Position numbers and translations under genes: made by a program
Notes under the pieces: generated by a model
Databases searched by the model: none
What the model was told of the DNA's origin: nothing
What the model saw: only the letters and a program-made list of their open reading frames with translations
Assembly: GCF_003478445.1 (NCBI RefSeq)
Contig: NZ_QUET01000002.1
Coordinates: 62,001 to 126,000, forward strand
Length of the DNA stretch: 64,000 bases
Reading direction: 5' to 3'
From: Roseburia sp. AM59-24XD
GTDB lineage: Bacteria > Bacillota > Clostridia > Lachnospirales > Lachnospiraceae
Part shown: in pieces, positions 36,796 through 45,007 of the stretch
Layout of the letters: every line of letters starts with the position of its first letter
How positions within the stretch are numbered: position 1 is the stretch's first letter

Positions 36796-37941
36796 TTATT
36801 TACTTACCTTTTTCACGGTTACGGTTCCTAACACTTCCTTCGTCATGCAGTTACGAACCAGGAAGGTCAGTGTATCGGAAAGCTCGGCTGTTCTGTACTG
36901 ATCATGTTCTGTCAGCGCACCGCCTTTGCCCATGGAATCGTCTCCATAACCACCCTCACTGTCCATTTCATTGCCCTTCTCATCGAGAAGATAAAAATTA
37001 ACGTCAGAGTCATCTGTTTTGATCCATTTATTCCAGTTCTGTGCATTCGGATCGGTTGTATGATACTTGATCGTACAATTCATATTGAGTGCACTCTTCT
37101 CAAACTCAACCTCGTCAAGAACCAGCTTTGTTCCCTTTATAGTCTGTATCTTCTCCGGCTCGTAGCGAACTATTTCTGATTTTCCGGACTGGTCATTTAA
37201 GGTAAATGCAATGGAACTTTTAAGTTCCTGATCCTCCTGTCCCGGTACATAAACAATCGTATCACAAGTGTAATCTAACTTCTGTGTCTTGGCGTTGTTT
37301 TCAAAGGTGATCGTATAAACAAGCGTACCATCCGCCTCTGTCTGATAATCCATAGATTGTGTGGCTACATCTGCACCAACCCAGGCACTGACCTCAACAC
37401 AGGTCTTATTCTTGCGCTTTGCATACTGCGCGATCGTTTCCTTGCCGGTATCCTCTCCGGCAATTTTAAGCTCCGTTGCCCAGAATTTATCTCTTTCTGA
37501 CCAGCACTCAGAAGGTACCAGCAAATACTTATCGCTGGCAGGCTTTGCAACCGCCTCTACATAAACCTGATTCTTGTCACAAAGAGCCTCTCTCACAGAA
37601 AAGTCCGCATATGCCGACTGCTTTACATTACTGCCTGCCTCCTGCTTTACATTGATCTCCCTGAGATTTTTCGCCTGATCTTTAATCTCCTTTGTTTCCC
37701 CCGAAAAAAGAGATAAGATACTGGTGTGATTGATTGCTGCATACGCTGCTCCCACGCCCTGTGTTACTACCAAACATGACAATACTGCCGCCACGGCAAT
37801 CCTTTTATAATTCCAGAATTTTCTCATATCATTCGTCTCCTTCATCTGCATTCTTCGAAGGGTTTTCTGATTAAGAATTTTATCCGGTTTAACCTCCTGT
37901 TGATAAACATCTTTTAACAACTGATCCATTTCATATTTCAT
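36796..37941 (-). CDS. DUF4179-type membrane protein, probable anti-sigma factor
   Basis: 381 residues. A cytoplasmic N-terminal part of about 45 residues (MDQLLKDVYQQEVKPDKIL), one membrane segment (RIAVAAVLSCLVVTQGVGAAYA), then a long outer beta-rich domain of about 310 residues. It overlaps the end of the sigma gene by 11 bases, the classic arrangement for a sigma/anti-sigma pair: the short inner part would hold the sigma factor at the membrane until an outside signal arrives. The signal is unknown. Confidence 0.82.
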   Translation of the reverse strand: MKYEMDQLLKDVYQQEVKPDKILNQKTLRRMQMKETNDMRKFWNYKRIAVAAVLSCLVVTQGVGAAYAAINHTSILSLFSGETKEIKDQAKNLREINVKQEAGSNVKQSAYADFSVREALCDKNQVYVEAVAKPASDKYLLVPSECWSERDKFWATELKIAGEDTGKETIAQYAKRKNKTCVEVSAWVGADVATQSMDYQTEADGTLVYTITFENNAKTQKLDYTCDTIVYVPGQEDQELKSSIAFTLNDQSGKSEIVRYEPEKIQTIKGTKLVLDEVEFEKSALNMNCTIKYHTTDPNAQNWNKWIKTDDSDVNFYLLDEKGNEMDSEGGYGDDSMGKGGALTEHDQYRTAELSDTLTFLVRNCMTKEVLGTVTVKKVSK

Positions 37942-38452
37942 AACCTCTTCCCTCCAAATATGATCTGATATTTTGTCTTGCTTTGGCCAGGCGGCTCAGC
38001 ACTGTTCCCCTTGGTATGTGTAGTATTCCTGCAATCTCCCCGGTGGAATAGTCCTGCGTATAATGAAGAAGAACGACCACTCTCTGTTTGTCCGGTAACT
38101 GCTTAACGGCTGTCATCACATCACGCCCCACTTCCTGCTCCAAAATATTGCCAAGCGGATCGTTCTGCGCTGTGATCACCCATTCTGCGCTCTCATAACT
38201 AACCTCCGGTACCAATTCTCTTCGCCGCTTGTCCTTTTTCCTCCGGTTCTTCCATAGATTCACAGAAATACCCATCAGGAAGCTCCTGATATTGCCACCG
38301 CGATCCAGTCTGTGGCCGATCTGAATCGCTTTCACAAAAGTATCCTGATAAAGATCATCCGCCTCTTCACGACTCCTGGTCAGATGAAAGCAAAAGCGGT
38401 AAACGTCATCCCCATATTCCTGTATGATCTGTTCCATTTCCTGTGATGACAT
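37931..38452 (-). CDS. ECF-type RNA polymerase sigma factor
   Basis: 173 residues with region 2 (YGDDVYRFCFHLTRSREEADDLYQDTFVKA) and region 4 (LPDKQRVVVLLHYTQDYSTGEIAGILHIPRGTVLSRLAKARQ). A GGAGGTG site precedes the start. It directs transcription of an unknown stress or envelope regulon and is paired with the membrane protein encoded downstream. Confidence 0.95.
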   Translation of the reverse strand: MSSQEMEQIIQEYGDDVYRFCFHLTRSREEADDLYQDTFVKAIQIGHRLDRGGNIRSFLMGISVNLWKNRRKKDKRRRELVPEVSYESAEWVITAQNDPLGNILEQEVGRDVMTAVKQLPDKQRVVVLLHYTQDYSTGEIAGILHIPRGTVLSRLAKARQNIRSYLEGRGYEI

Positions 38453-38612
38453 CCGCTTTCACCTCCCGTCCGATTTGTCCGTGTTTTGATCTTCACTTAT
38501 ATATTGTCGTGGAAATTCTGTTGATTCATTTGAAACGATACATTTTTTAATTTTCTTTCTGCTGCATATAAAAATCCCCTGCAGACCGCTGTCTACAAGG
38601 GATTGTCTCTAC

Positions 38613-38683
38613 TGGGCTAACCAGATTCGAACTGGTGAATGCAGGAGTCAAAGTCCTGTGCCTTACCGCTTGGCGATAGCCCA
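38613..38683 (-). tRNA. tRNA-Gln (anticodon TTG)
   Basis: Acceptor TGGGCTA/TAGCCCA pairs fully; anticodon loop ACTTTGACT reads TTG. First of five tRNAs in a row on the minus strand. No CCA is encoded. Confidence 0.93.
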
Positions 38684-38805
38684 CTACTATATTGTGCTTC
38701 CCGTCATAATAAGTAAGAAAAGCACCATTGTCGCTGTATCGTAAGTCAAAAGTTTCCTATACAGTAACAAAAATCCCTGCTATAGTACTATAACAAGGAT
38801 TCTAA

Positions 38806-38880
38806 GGTGGATACTGGGATTCGAACCCAGGGCCTCCAGAGCCACAATCTGGCGCGCTAACCAGCTGCGCTATACCCACC
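38806..38880 (-). tRNA. tRNA-His (anticodon GTG)
   Basis: Anticodon loop ATTGTGGC reads GTG. The 5' end carries the extra G(-1) opposite the discriminator C, typical of tRNA-His. T arm GGGTTCGAATCCC is intact. Confidence 0.94.
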
Positions 38881-38962
38881 ATAAATATAATGTGGCGAGT
38901 TCTCCGTTGATACGAAAAACTGCTGACTTTATAAAATCAGAGTTACGAAAAACTCTGATCAA

Positions 38963-39036
38963 CGTGCCAGAAGGGATTCGAACCCCCGACAAACGGCTTA
39001 GAAGGCCGTTGCTCTATCCAACTGAGCTACTAGCAC
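38963..39036 (-). tRNA. tRNA-Arg (anticodon TCT)
   Basis: Acceptor GTGCTAG pairs with CTGGCAC (one G-U); anticodon loop CTTCTAA reads TCT; T arm GGGGGTTCGAATCCCTT is present. Confidence 0.93.
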
Positions 39037-39040
39037 AAAG

Positions 39041-39110
39041 AGCGGTGATGGGAATCGAACCCACGTATCCAGCTTGGAAGGCTGGTGTTCTACCATTGAA
39101 CTACACCCGC
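39041..39110 (-). tRNA. tRNA-Gly (anticodon TCC), acceptor stem one base short
   Basis: Anticodon loop CTTCCAA reads TCC, and the D and T arms are normal. The 5' acceptor strand is GCGGGTG, which needs CACCCGC, but the 3' strand reads CACCGC before the discriminator T. One C is missing from the CCC run, matching the single-base homopolymer losses in nearby protein genes; a real gene with this defect would pair poorly. Confidence 0.88.
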
Positions 39111-39167
39111 ATAAATTGGAAAGCTCAAAATCAACTTCCCTATATAAAATTTATAATTGCGTCACAA

Positions 39168-39242
39168 TCGGGGTGACAGGATTCGAACCTGCGACCCCCT
39201 GATCCCAAATCAGGTACACTAGCCAAACTGTGCCACACCCCG
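39168..39242 (-). tRNA. tRNA-Pro (anticodon TGG)
   Basis: Acceptor CGGGGTG/CACCCCG is perfect, the discriminator is A, and the anticodon loop TTTGGGA reads TGG. It is the promoter-proximal gene of the cluster. Confidence 0.94.
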
Positions 39243-39323
39243 AAAAGTTTTAAGTCATTTCCGTGACGCAAGTAAGAGTATATTATAGTTCGACAGAATT
39301 GTCAACACTTTTTTTCAAATTTT

Positions 39324-39524
39324 TTAAATTTTTTCTTTATTTCTTTCGAGAAAGCCGCGAAAACCCTTTTCTACCTGCTTTCTCGGCAGCATCACACGAT
39401 GACCGCACCCGAGACATTCCATCTTAATATCCATTCCGACACGCACCAGCTTCCAGCGGTTCTCTCCGCAGGGATGCTGCTTCTTCATTTTAATCACGTC
39501 GCCTACCTGAAGTTCCATCTCCAT
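39324..39524 (-). CDS. DUF951 family protein
   Basis: 66 residues: LQVGDVIKMKKQHPCG, WKLVRVGMDIKMECLGCGH and VMLPRKQVEKGFR are the family blocks. Four conserved Cys/His positions (HPCG, CLGCGH) suggest a small zinc ribbon. Function unknown; in many Firmicutes it is near ychF or mscS, neither of which is here. Confidence 0.9.
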   Translation of the reverse strand: MEMELQVGDVIKMKKQHPCGENRWKLVRVGMDIKMECLGCGHRVMLPRKQVEKGFRGFLERNKEKI

Positions 39525-39644
39525 CTCCTGCCTTTCCAGTCTGCATTTTACTCATCATACCATTTCCTTGGCTTCGTTGCAATTACTTGTATTCTTTTTC
39601 TTAGCATAACGCCAAAGTATACACAACCGTAACAAGTCCACTGA

Positions 39645-39790
39645 TCACGCATGGTGCTGCCCGGATTCTACCAGAATATAATTCAGAATCACGCCCAATG
39701 CTCCGCTCAGACCGATAGAAGCCCGGATGTTCTATGACCTGTGTCGCAGCCTGTTTGACAGACGGTTAATTGCCTTTCCTATTTCTTTTT
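39645..39790 (-). pseudogene. Remnant of a MarR-type regulator
   Basis: One minus-strand frame reads GKAINRLSNRLRHRS, then a TAG, then NIRASIGLSGALGVILNYIL and VESGQHHA before another stop. The pattern resembles the first helices of MarR-family regulators (an interaction helix, then a TGAQG-like segment and a helix). There is no start codon, an internal stop, and the DNA-recognition part is absent. The rest of 39525-40011 holds only the TrhA promoter. Confidence 0.4.
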
Positions 39791-39816
39791 ATTTCCAATT
39801 TATTTTAAATAGATAC

Positions 39817-39845
39817 TTGCATAAAATCGCAAAAAGATGTATATT
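39817..39845 (+). promoter_or_regulatory. Sigma-A promoter for trhA
   Basis: TTGCAT (39817-39822) and TATATT (39840-39845) are 17 bases apart, about 165 bases before the start codon. Confidence 0.55.
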
Positions 39846-40011
39846 ATACTACACAACATAGTTATCAATACTACATATATTTATTTTCGTTACCACATAT
39901 CATGAAATATCCGCTGTATGATACTCCTGTACAATGCTCGTCAGGCAAATACAATCGTCAGAAGCCGACTTGTTGTACCGGTATAAACCAGCCTGGAAAG
40001 GAGAGATTTCT

Positions 40012-40737
40012 ATGACAACCATGACAAATTCACAAACATACTCCGGGAAACCGGTAATTTCACATTCCACGGCAGTTACGCACACCGCTTTCCGTTTGAA
40101 GGATCCGGCAAGTGCGATCACGCATTTTATCGGAATGATCGCTGCAATCTCTGCGGCTCCTTTCTTATTAGAAAAGGCGGTTTTCACCGGAAATGCCAAA
40201 GCAGTGATCGCCAGCTCGCTTTTTATTTTGAGCATGATCCTTTTGTACGGTGCCAGCACCTTTTACCATGCGATCATCACAAATGACAAGGCAACTCTTC
40301 TGCTCAAGAAGCTGGATCACATCATGATTTATTTTCTCATTGCCGGAAGCTATACTCCGGTCTGCATGCTTGTGCTTCCTGCACGCACCGGCACTCCTCT
40401 GTGTGCTGTCGTCTGGTGTCTTGCATTTGCCGGACTGTTTCTGACGATCTGCTGGGTAGATTCCCCGAAATGGCTCAATTCCACCATCTACATTGCCATG
40501 GGCTGGCTCTGCATCTTCGCGATCCGCAGCATTTATCATTTCATGAGTCCGCAGGCATTTACCTGGCTTTTTGCCGGTGGTGTCATCTACACGATCGGCG
40601 GCGTGATCTACGCCCTGAAGCTCCCGGTATTCAATAAGCTTCATCCGGGCTTCGGCGGACATGAGATCTTCCATCTGTTCGTGATGGGCGGAAGTCTGTG
40701 CCACTTCATTATGGTTTACGGCTATCTGCTTTCATGA
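40012..40737 (+). CDS. trhA: Hemolysin III family membrane protein TrhA (PAQR superfamily)
   Basis: 241 residues from the ATG with AAAGGAGAG upstream; the frame is open farther back but has no site. Seven membrane segments with the PAQR metal-site pattern: ASTFYHAI, LDHIMIYFLIAGSYTP and GGHEIFHLFVMGGSLCHF. Homologues tune membrane lipid homeostasis rather than lyse cells. The last 21 coding bases are repeated twice downstream. Confidence 0.93.
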   Translation: MTTMTNSQTYSGKPVISHSTAVTHTAFRLKDPASAITHFIGMIAAISAAPFLLEKAVFTGNAKAVIASSLFILSMILLYGASTFYHAIITNDKATLLLKKLDHIMIYFLIAGSYTPVCMLVLPARTGTPLCAVVWCLAFAGLFLTICWVDSPKWLNSTIYIAMGWLCIFAIRSIYHFMSPQAFTWLFAGGVIYTIGGVIYALKLPVFNKLHPGFGGHEIFHLFVMGGSLCHFIMVYGYLLS

Positions 40738-40826
40738 GCCATAAGATTGTGGTTTACGGCTATCTGCTTTCGTAGACTGCAAAATTACGGTTTACGGCTA
40801 TCTGCTTTCATAAGCCGCAAAATTAT
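40713..40826 (+). repeat. Three tandem 38-bp copies of the trhA 3' end
   Basis: GGTTTACGGCTATCTGCTTT starts units at 40713, 40751 and 40789, an exact 38-base period. The first copy encodes the TrhA C-terminus (YGYLLS) and stop; the other two are non-coding with few changes. Looks like slippage duplication of a gene end. Confidence 0.9.
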
Positions 40827-40842
40827 ATTTTCTTAGAACTGC

Positions 40843-40882
40843 AAAATCGCCGGCTCCGGTAAATACCGAAACTGGCGATTTT
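40843..40882. terminator. Bidirectional terminator between trhA and the binding-protein gene
   Basis: AAAATCGCC pairs with GGCGATTTT, with an inner CGGT-AAAT-ACCG hairpin and flanking A/T runs; it serves both converging genes. Confidence 0.85.
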
Positions 40883-40906
40883 AATTTTGCTTTTGTATTA
40901 AAATGA

Positions 40907-42889
40907 TTATTTCATCTCCACAATCTGAATATCCTGCGTCCAGTCATAATATGGTGTGATGTTCTGATCGACCGTTTCCAGATTCACTCTGGCTGTGCTA
41001 AACACCGTCAGATTGCGCTCCTGATATACCGGAACAACCACTGCCCAATCCAAAATCTTATTATAGCTCTGCGCATATAGATCAATGCTTTTCTTCAGCG
41101 GAACAGTATCCATCCCTTCCTCAATATACTCATCCAGATCACTGTCCTTAATATGCAAATAATTGCGGCTTCCTGCCGTTTTATTCTTCTTTTGACGACT
41201 GTGATACATGCGGTACATGTCTCCGGAAACAGATGTCTCCTCCTTTCCGCACCATATCTGCGCTTTCCCCTGCTTCAGATGCTTTGTCAGCCTTGCAAGA
41301 CTGCAGTGTTCCTTTAATACCAGCTTAATGCCGATCTGTTTGAACAGCTTCTGTGCATTTCTTGCAATCGTGAGCATGCCTTGTTCCTGCGTGTCATCCG
41401 GAATATAGATCGTATATTTCTTTCCTGTGTTCTCCGGAAATGCAGTAATCTTTCCGCTTTTCGTCTTAAACCCGGCTTTCCTGAGATAGCCGAGTGCCGC
41501 TTTGCAAGCTGCAGCTTCCCGCTCTTCCACGCTCATATTACTGTTGTAGATGCCATTGCCATCCACATCCTCACTGTATGCCTGTTTATATTCCTCATCC
41601 TCCGGCTGCGGCACGGACCAGGAGATCTGAGAGGCAGGATAATCAATCTGCGCTGCTCCCTTCTGACTCAACTCGATCATATTGCTTCTGTTACAGCTAA
41701 ACAAAATAGAAAAGGCTTTTCTCATATTCTTGGAACGGGTGCTGTCCGGCTTGTTATCCACACAAACCTGATCCGCATTCATACCAATATAATGATAATA
41801 ATCGCCGTCCAACAACTTGCCTCCATAAATACGCCCTGTCAGCTTCCCGCTGGAGTTTGCGTCAGTGATCAGATCCATCGCCTGATTCGTTGCCTGCATG
41901 GTCACGACGTCAAAATCCCCGTTCTCCAATGCTTCCAGCTTACGCACATCGGACATGTTCCCAATCTCCTTAAGCTGGATAAATGCAGTCTGCGGACATC
42001 CACGGTAATATTTCTCGTTGGCTTCGTAATACACGATTCCCTTCTCGTACTTGATAAACCGATAAGCACCGGCTCCAAACGGTGCATTTTTCTTCTTGGT
42101 CAGACCGGACAGATCACCCTTCTTAAACCCAAAACTGCCTGCCAGAACATTAAAAATGTGTCTGTCTCCATAGAAATTCAGGGAGCATATCGGGATATTC
42201 AACGCCTGATATGCGTCTCTGTCGTAGCCCCTGACCGTCACCTTTACTTTGTAATCGGTCATCTTCTCAATACCGGAAATATCAAGTGCAGAAGCCGACT
42301 TGCGATACTTCTGTAAACCGAGGATCGGCAGGCTTCCAAAGGTCTCCTCTCCCTGATAGCTGCTGTCCGCAAAAGCGTACATAGAAAAGATGACATCATC
42401 AATTGTAACCGGTGTTTCATCGCTGAAGGTCAGATCCTTTCGCAGCTTTATAATATAAGAGGTTGTATCCTTCTCTCGATCCCGCTTCACCTTAAGATTA
42501 GCAGGTCCCTCATAACTGAAGGTCTCGCCATTGAAGCGACGTTTCTCTCCCTTGATCGCATGCTTTACAACAGCACCCTCCCGGTCAAATGTCAGCAGAC
42601 GAAGCTGTGTCATATCAACGGCTGTCCTGTCGTCATCTGTCTCCGCGGTAAATGGATTAAATTTCTTATCAAGCTTATTGCAGGCAACCACAAGAGGAAC
42701 ATCCGACTTGTCCTTTCCCTTGCCTCCCGCTTCCACCTTTGGCACCGGCGTTGCCTTCTCCGAAGTTGCATCCTCCGTCGCTGCCGGCTTGTCCTTTTGA
42801 TCCTTTTTATTCCCGGAGCATCCAACACCACTAACCGATACGCATAAAATCAGAGCCAGTGCCAGTCCCTTTCTCCAAATATGTCTCAT
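40907..42889 (-). CDS. Oligopeptide-type ABC transporter substrate-binding lipoprotein (SBP_bac_5)
   Basis: About 660 residues from the ATG with GGAGG five bases upstream. Signal peptide and lipobox GVGC, a Lys/Asp-rich linker, then a family 5 binding domain (LRKDLTFSDETPVTIDDVIFSMYAFAD, KYYRGCPQTAFIQLKEIG, RKAFSILFSCNR). It would capture peptides or nickel-like ligands outside the membrane. No permease or ATPase genes are adjacent, so it is an orphan. It has an atypical long insertion-rich N-terminal half. Confidence 0.88.
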   Translation of the reverse strand: MRHIWRKGLALALILCVSVSGVGCSGNKKDQKDKPAATEDATSEKATPVPKVEAGGKGKDKSDVPLVVACNKLDKKFNPFTAETDDDRTAVDMTQLRLLTFDREGAVVKHAIKGEKRRFNGETFSYEGPANLKVKRDREKDTTSYIIKLRKDLTFSDETPVTIDDVIFSMYAFADSSYQGEETFGSLPILGLQKYRKSASALDISGIEKMTDYKVKVTVRGYDRDAYQALNIPICSLNFYGDRHIFNVLAGSFGFKKGDLSGLTKKKNAPFGAGAYRFIKYEKGIVYYEANEKYYRGCPQTAFIQLKEIGNMSDVRKLEALENGDFDVVTMQATNQAMDLITDANSSGKLTGRIYGGKLLDGDYYHYIGMNADQVCVDNKPDSTRSKNMRKAFSILFSCNRSNMIELSQKGAAQIDYPASQISWSVPQPEDEEYKQAYSEDVDGNGIYNSNMSVEEREAAACKAALGYLRKAGFKTKSGKITAFPENTGKKYTIYIPDDTQEQGMLTIARNAQKLFKQIGIKLVLKEHCSLARLTKHLKQGKAQIWCGKEETSVSGDMYRMYHSRQKKNKTAGSRNYLHIKDSDLDEYIEEGMDTVPLKKSIDLYAQSYNKILDWAVVVPVYQERNLTVFSTARVNLETVDQNITPYYDWTQDIQIVEMK

Positions 42890-42998
42890 AATTACCTCCA
42901 ATTACTGTTATCATGTCTTCTCCAATGACCGGCTTCCCCTTTTGTGCCAGCCACATACTCTTGTTTAGAATACCACACAACTTATTTTTGAGCAACCC

Positions 42999-43036
42999 AA
43001 AAGGGCTGCCCGGCAGGTTTCCCTGTCAGACAGCCC
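42999..43036 (-). terminator. Terminator after the sugar ABC operon
   Basis: GGGCTG pairs with CAGCCC, with inner CAGG/CCTG, followed by TTTT on the minus strand (stem 43003-43036). A second hairpin, TACAATGA with TCATTGTA, lies between it and the permease gene. Confidence 0.75.
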
Positions 43037-43111
43037 CATATACAATGAGAAAGAGAGGATCATTGTACGATTAGGTCCTGCCGGGTATCGCTACCCGAGG
43101 CAAAGAGGGCA

Positions 43112-43990
43112 TCAGCCCTTTACGCTTCCCAATGCAACACCCTGTACAATATGTTTTGAAAGTATCAGATATACGATGATAACCGGGAATATAGAAAACG
43201 CGATCATCATGTAAACCTGACCCATATCAAACTTCAAAAAGTCTGCACTACGCAAGTTCGCGATCAAAACCGGAAGTGTCTTTTTCTTGTCATCCGTCAA
43301 GATCAATGACGGAATGAAGTAGTTATTCCAGCTTGTTACAAATGCGAAGATTGCCTGTACTGCAATTGCCGGCTTCATAATAGGAAGGATCATCTGATTG
43401 AAGGTACGGAACTCTCCGGCACCATCAATACGGGATGCCTCAATGATCTCAATCGGCAGTGAAGATTCCATATACTGCTTCATGTAGAAATAAGTTACCG
43501 GTGAAGCCACAGCCGGTACGATCAATGGAATAAAGCTGTTCATCAACCCCATCTTTGTCACTAACTGCAGGAAACCAAGAGCGGTAACCTGAGTAGGGAT
43601 CATCATGATCATCAGGATGAAGGTATGCATAAACTTCTTTAACTTAAAGGTATACACATGAAGTGCATACGCTGTCATTGTCGAAAAATATGTAGTCAAT
43701 AAGGCACTGAATGCAGCGATAACCACACTGTTGATCAAACCGTTCCAAACCGGCTGGGAACCATGAATAATCGTGTTATCAAAGTTCTTCAGGAAGTTTG
43801 TTCCCGGCAGAGCATGGAATCCTAACTGAATCTCACTATGTGTTCTGGTCGCATTTACAAAAAGTACATAGAACCAAAATAAACAAAGGATCGTAATAAG
43901 AATCAGAAAGATGTATGCGATCGCACGACGCGCATGAATGCCAAATCCCTCTTTTGTAATCTCATCACTTGGTGTTCTTGAATTCGCCAT
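43112..43990 (-). CDS. Carbohydrate ABC transporter permease (MalG/MsmG type)
   Basis: 292 residues, six membrane segments. The EAA loop that docks on the ATPase reads EASRIDGAGEFRTFNQMILP. It pairs with the permease encoded 2 bases upstream. The importer's ATPase is not in the operon, so a shared MsmK-type ATPase elsewhere is expected. Confidence 0.95.
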   Translation of the reverse strand: MANSRTPSDEITKEGFGIHARRAIAYIFLILITILCLFWFYVLFVNATRTHSEIQLGFHALPGTNFLKNFDNTIIHGSQPVWNGLINSVVIAAFSALLTTYFSTMTAYALHVYTFKLKKFMHTFILMIMMIPTQVTALGFLQLVTKMGLMNSFIPLIVPAVASPVTYFYMKQYMESSLPIEIIEASRIDGAGEFRTFNQMILPIMKPAIAVQAIFAFVTSWNNYFIPSLILTDDKKKTLPVLIANLRSADFLKFDMGQVYMMIAFSIFPVIIVYLILSKHIVQGVALGSVKG

Positions 43991-43992
43991 CG

Positions 43993-44912
43993 TTACGCCT
44001 CCTTTTTCTGTGCAAATGCCTTAAACACGATCAAGCTCAGGATACCCGTGATAATAAACATTACAACGGACAACGCACCACCCATACCGTAGTTCTTACT
44101 GAACAGGTGTTTATTCAAGTACATGATCAGTGTCATTGTGGTCTGTGTTGGCTGACCGGTTCCGTTTGTCAAGATCTGCGGAACATCGAACATCTGCAAA
44201 CCACCAATCAAGGAAGTAACTAAAACGTAAACCATAATCGGTCTTAACAGTGGCATGGTAATCTGCCAGAATACCTGGGTAGATGTTGCTCCATCCACCT
44301 CGCAGCCTCAAACAGTGATGGATCGATACCCATCATACCTGCCATCAACAGGATTGTTGTATTACCAAACCACATCAGGAAGTTCATTAATGCAACAAGT
44401 CCTCTTGCGCTCCATTTGTGTGACAAGAAGCTGTATGCTTCGCTGATCACACCGACATGTGTAAGCATTGCATTTACCGGACCGGTATCTGCAAACAATG
44501 CGAAGAACAGCATTGAGAATGCGGATGCCATGATCAGGTTTGGCAGATAGATAACTGTCTTAAAGAAGCGGGAGCATTTCAGGTTCAGTCGCATATCGGA
44601 GAACCATGCACCCAGAATCAATGATACGATGATCTGTGGAACAAATCCGAGTACCCACATGATCAGGGTATTTCTTAAATACAACCAGAAGTATCCTCCA
44701 GCAAATAATTCCTTGTAGTTATCCAATCCCACGAAGTTCGGTCCGACCTGAATCAGTCCGGAACGGTAGTTCTCATAAAAACTGTTATAGATGGTACTGA
44801 TCAAAGGAATCAACTGGAAAATAACATAAACAACAACGAATGGAATTAAGAAAATATATCCCCATTTATTGTGTTTTTCAACTTTTCCTCGTCTCTTTGG
44901 AGATGTGCTCAT
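43993..44912 (-). CDS. Carbohydrate ABC transporter permease (MalF/MsmF type), broken by a one-base deletion near 44300
   Basis: The first 200-odd residues (FLIPFVVVYVIFQLIPLIST onward) end at DPSLFEAA; the next frame begins VDGATSTQVFWQITMPLLRP. Adding one base at 44300 gives the intact EAA motif EAAEVDGATSTQ and a 306-residue six-helix permease. The break falls in the most conserved loop, yet both sides are intact, so a sequence error is likely. It precedes the MalG-type partner. Confidence 0.9.
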
Positions 44913-44935
44913 TTCTTTTTCTCCCCTTTTTTAGG

Positions 44936-44972
44936 TATAAAATGTGCCTGCCTACATCCGTAAGCAGGCACA
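44936..44972 (-). terminator. Hairpin between binding protein and permease genes
   Basis: TGTGCCTGC pairs with GCAGGCACA (44943-44972), followed by TTTTAT. Partial termination here would give more binding protein than permease, common in such operons. Confidence 0.75.
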
Positions 44973-45007
44973 TCCAGATTCATGTTACACTATGTACGCC
45001 TGTGTGA

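Noticed and set aside
40713-40826. CRISPR or integron-type repeat array
   Set aside because: Copies are head-to-tail with no spacers and the first is the coding end of trhA.
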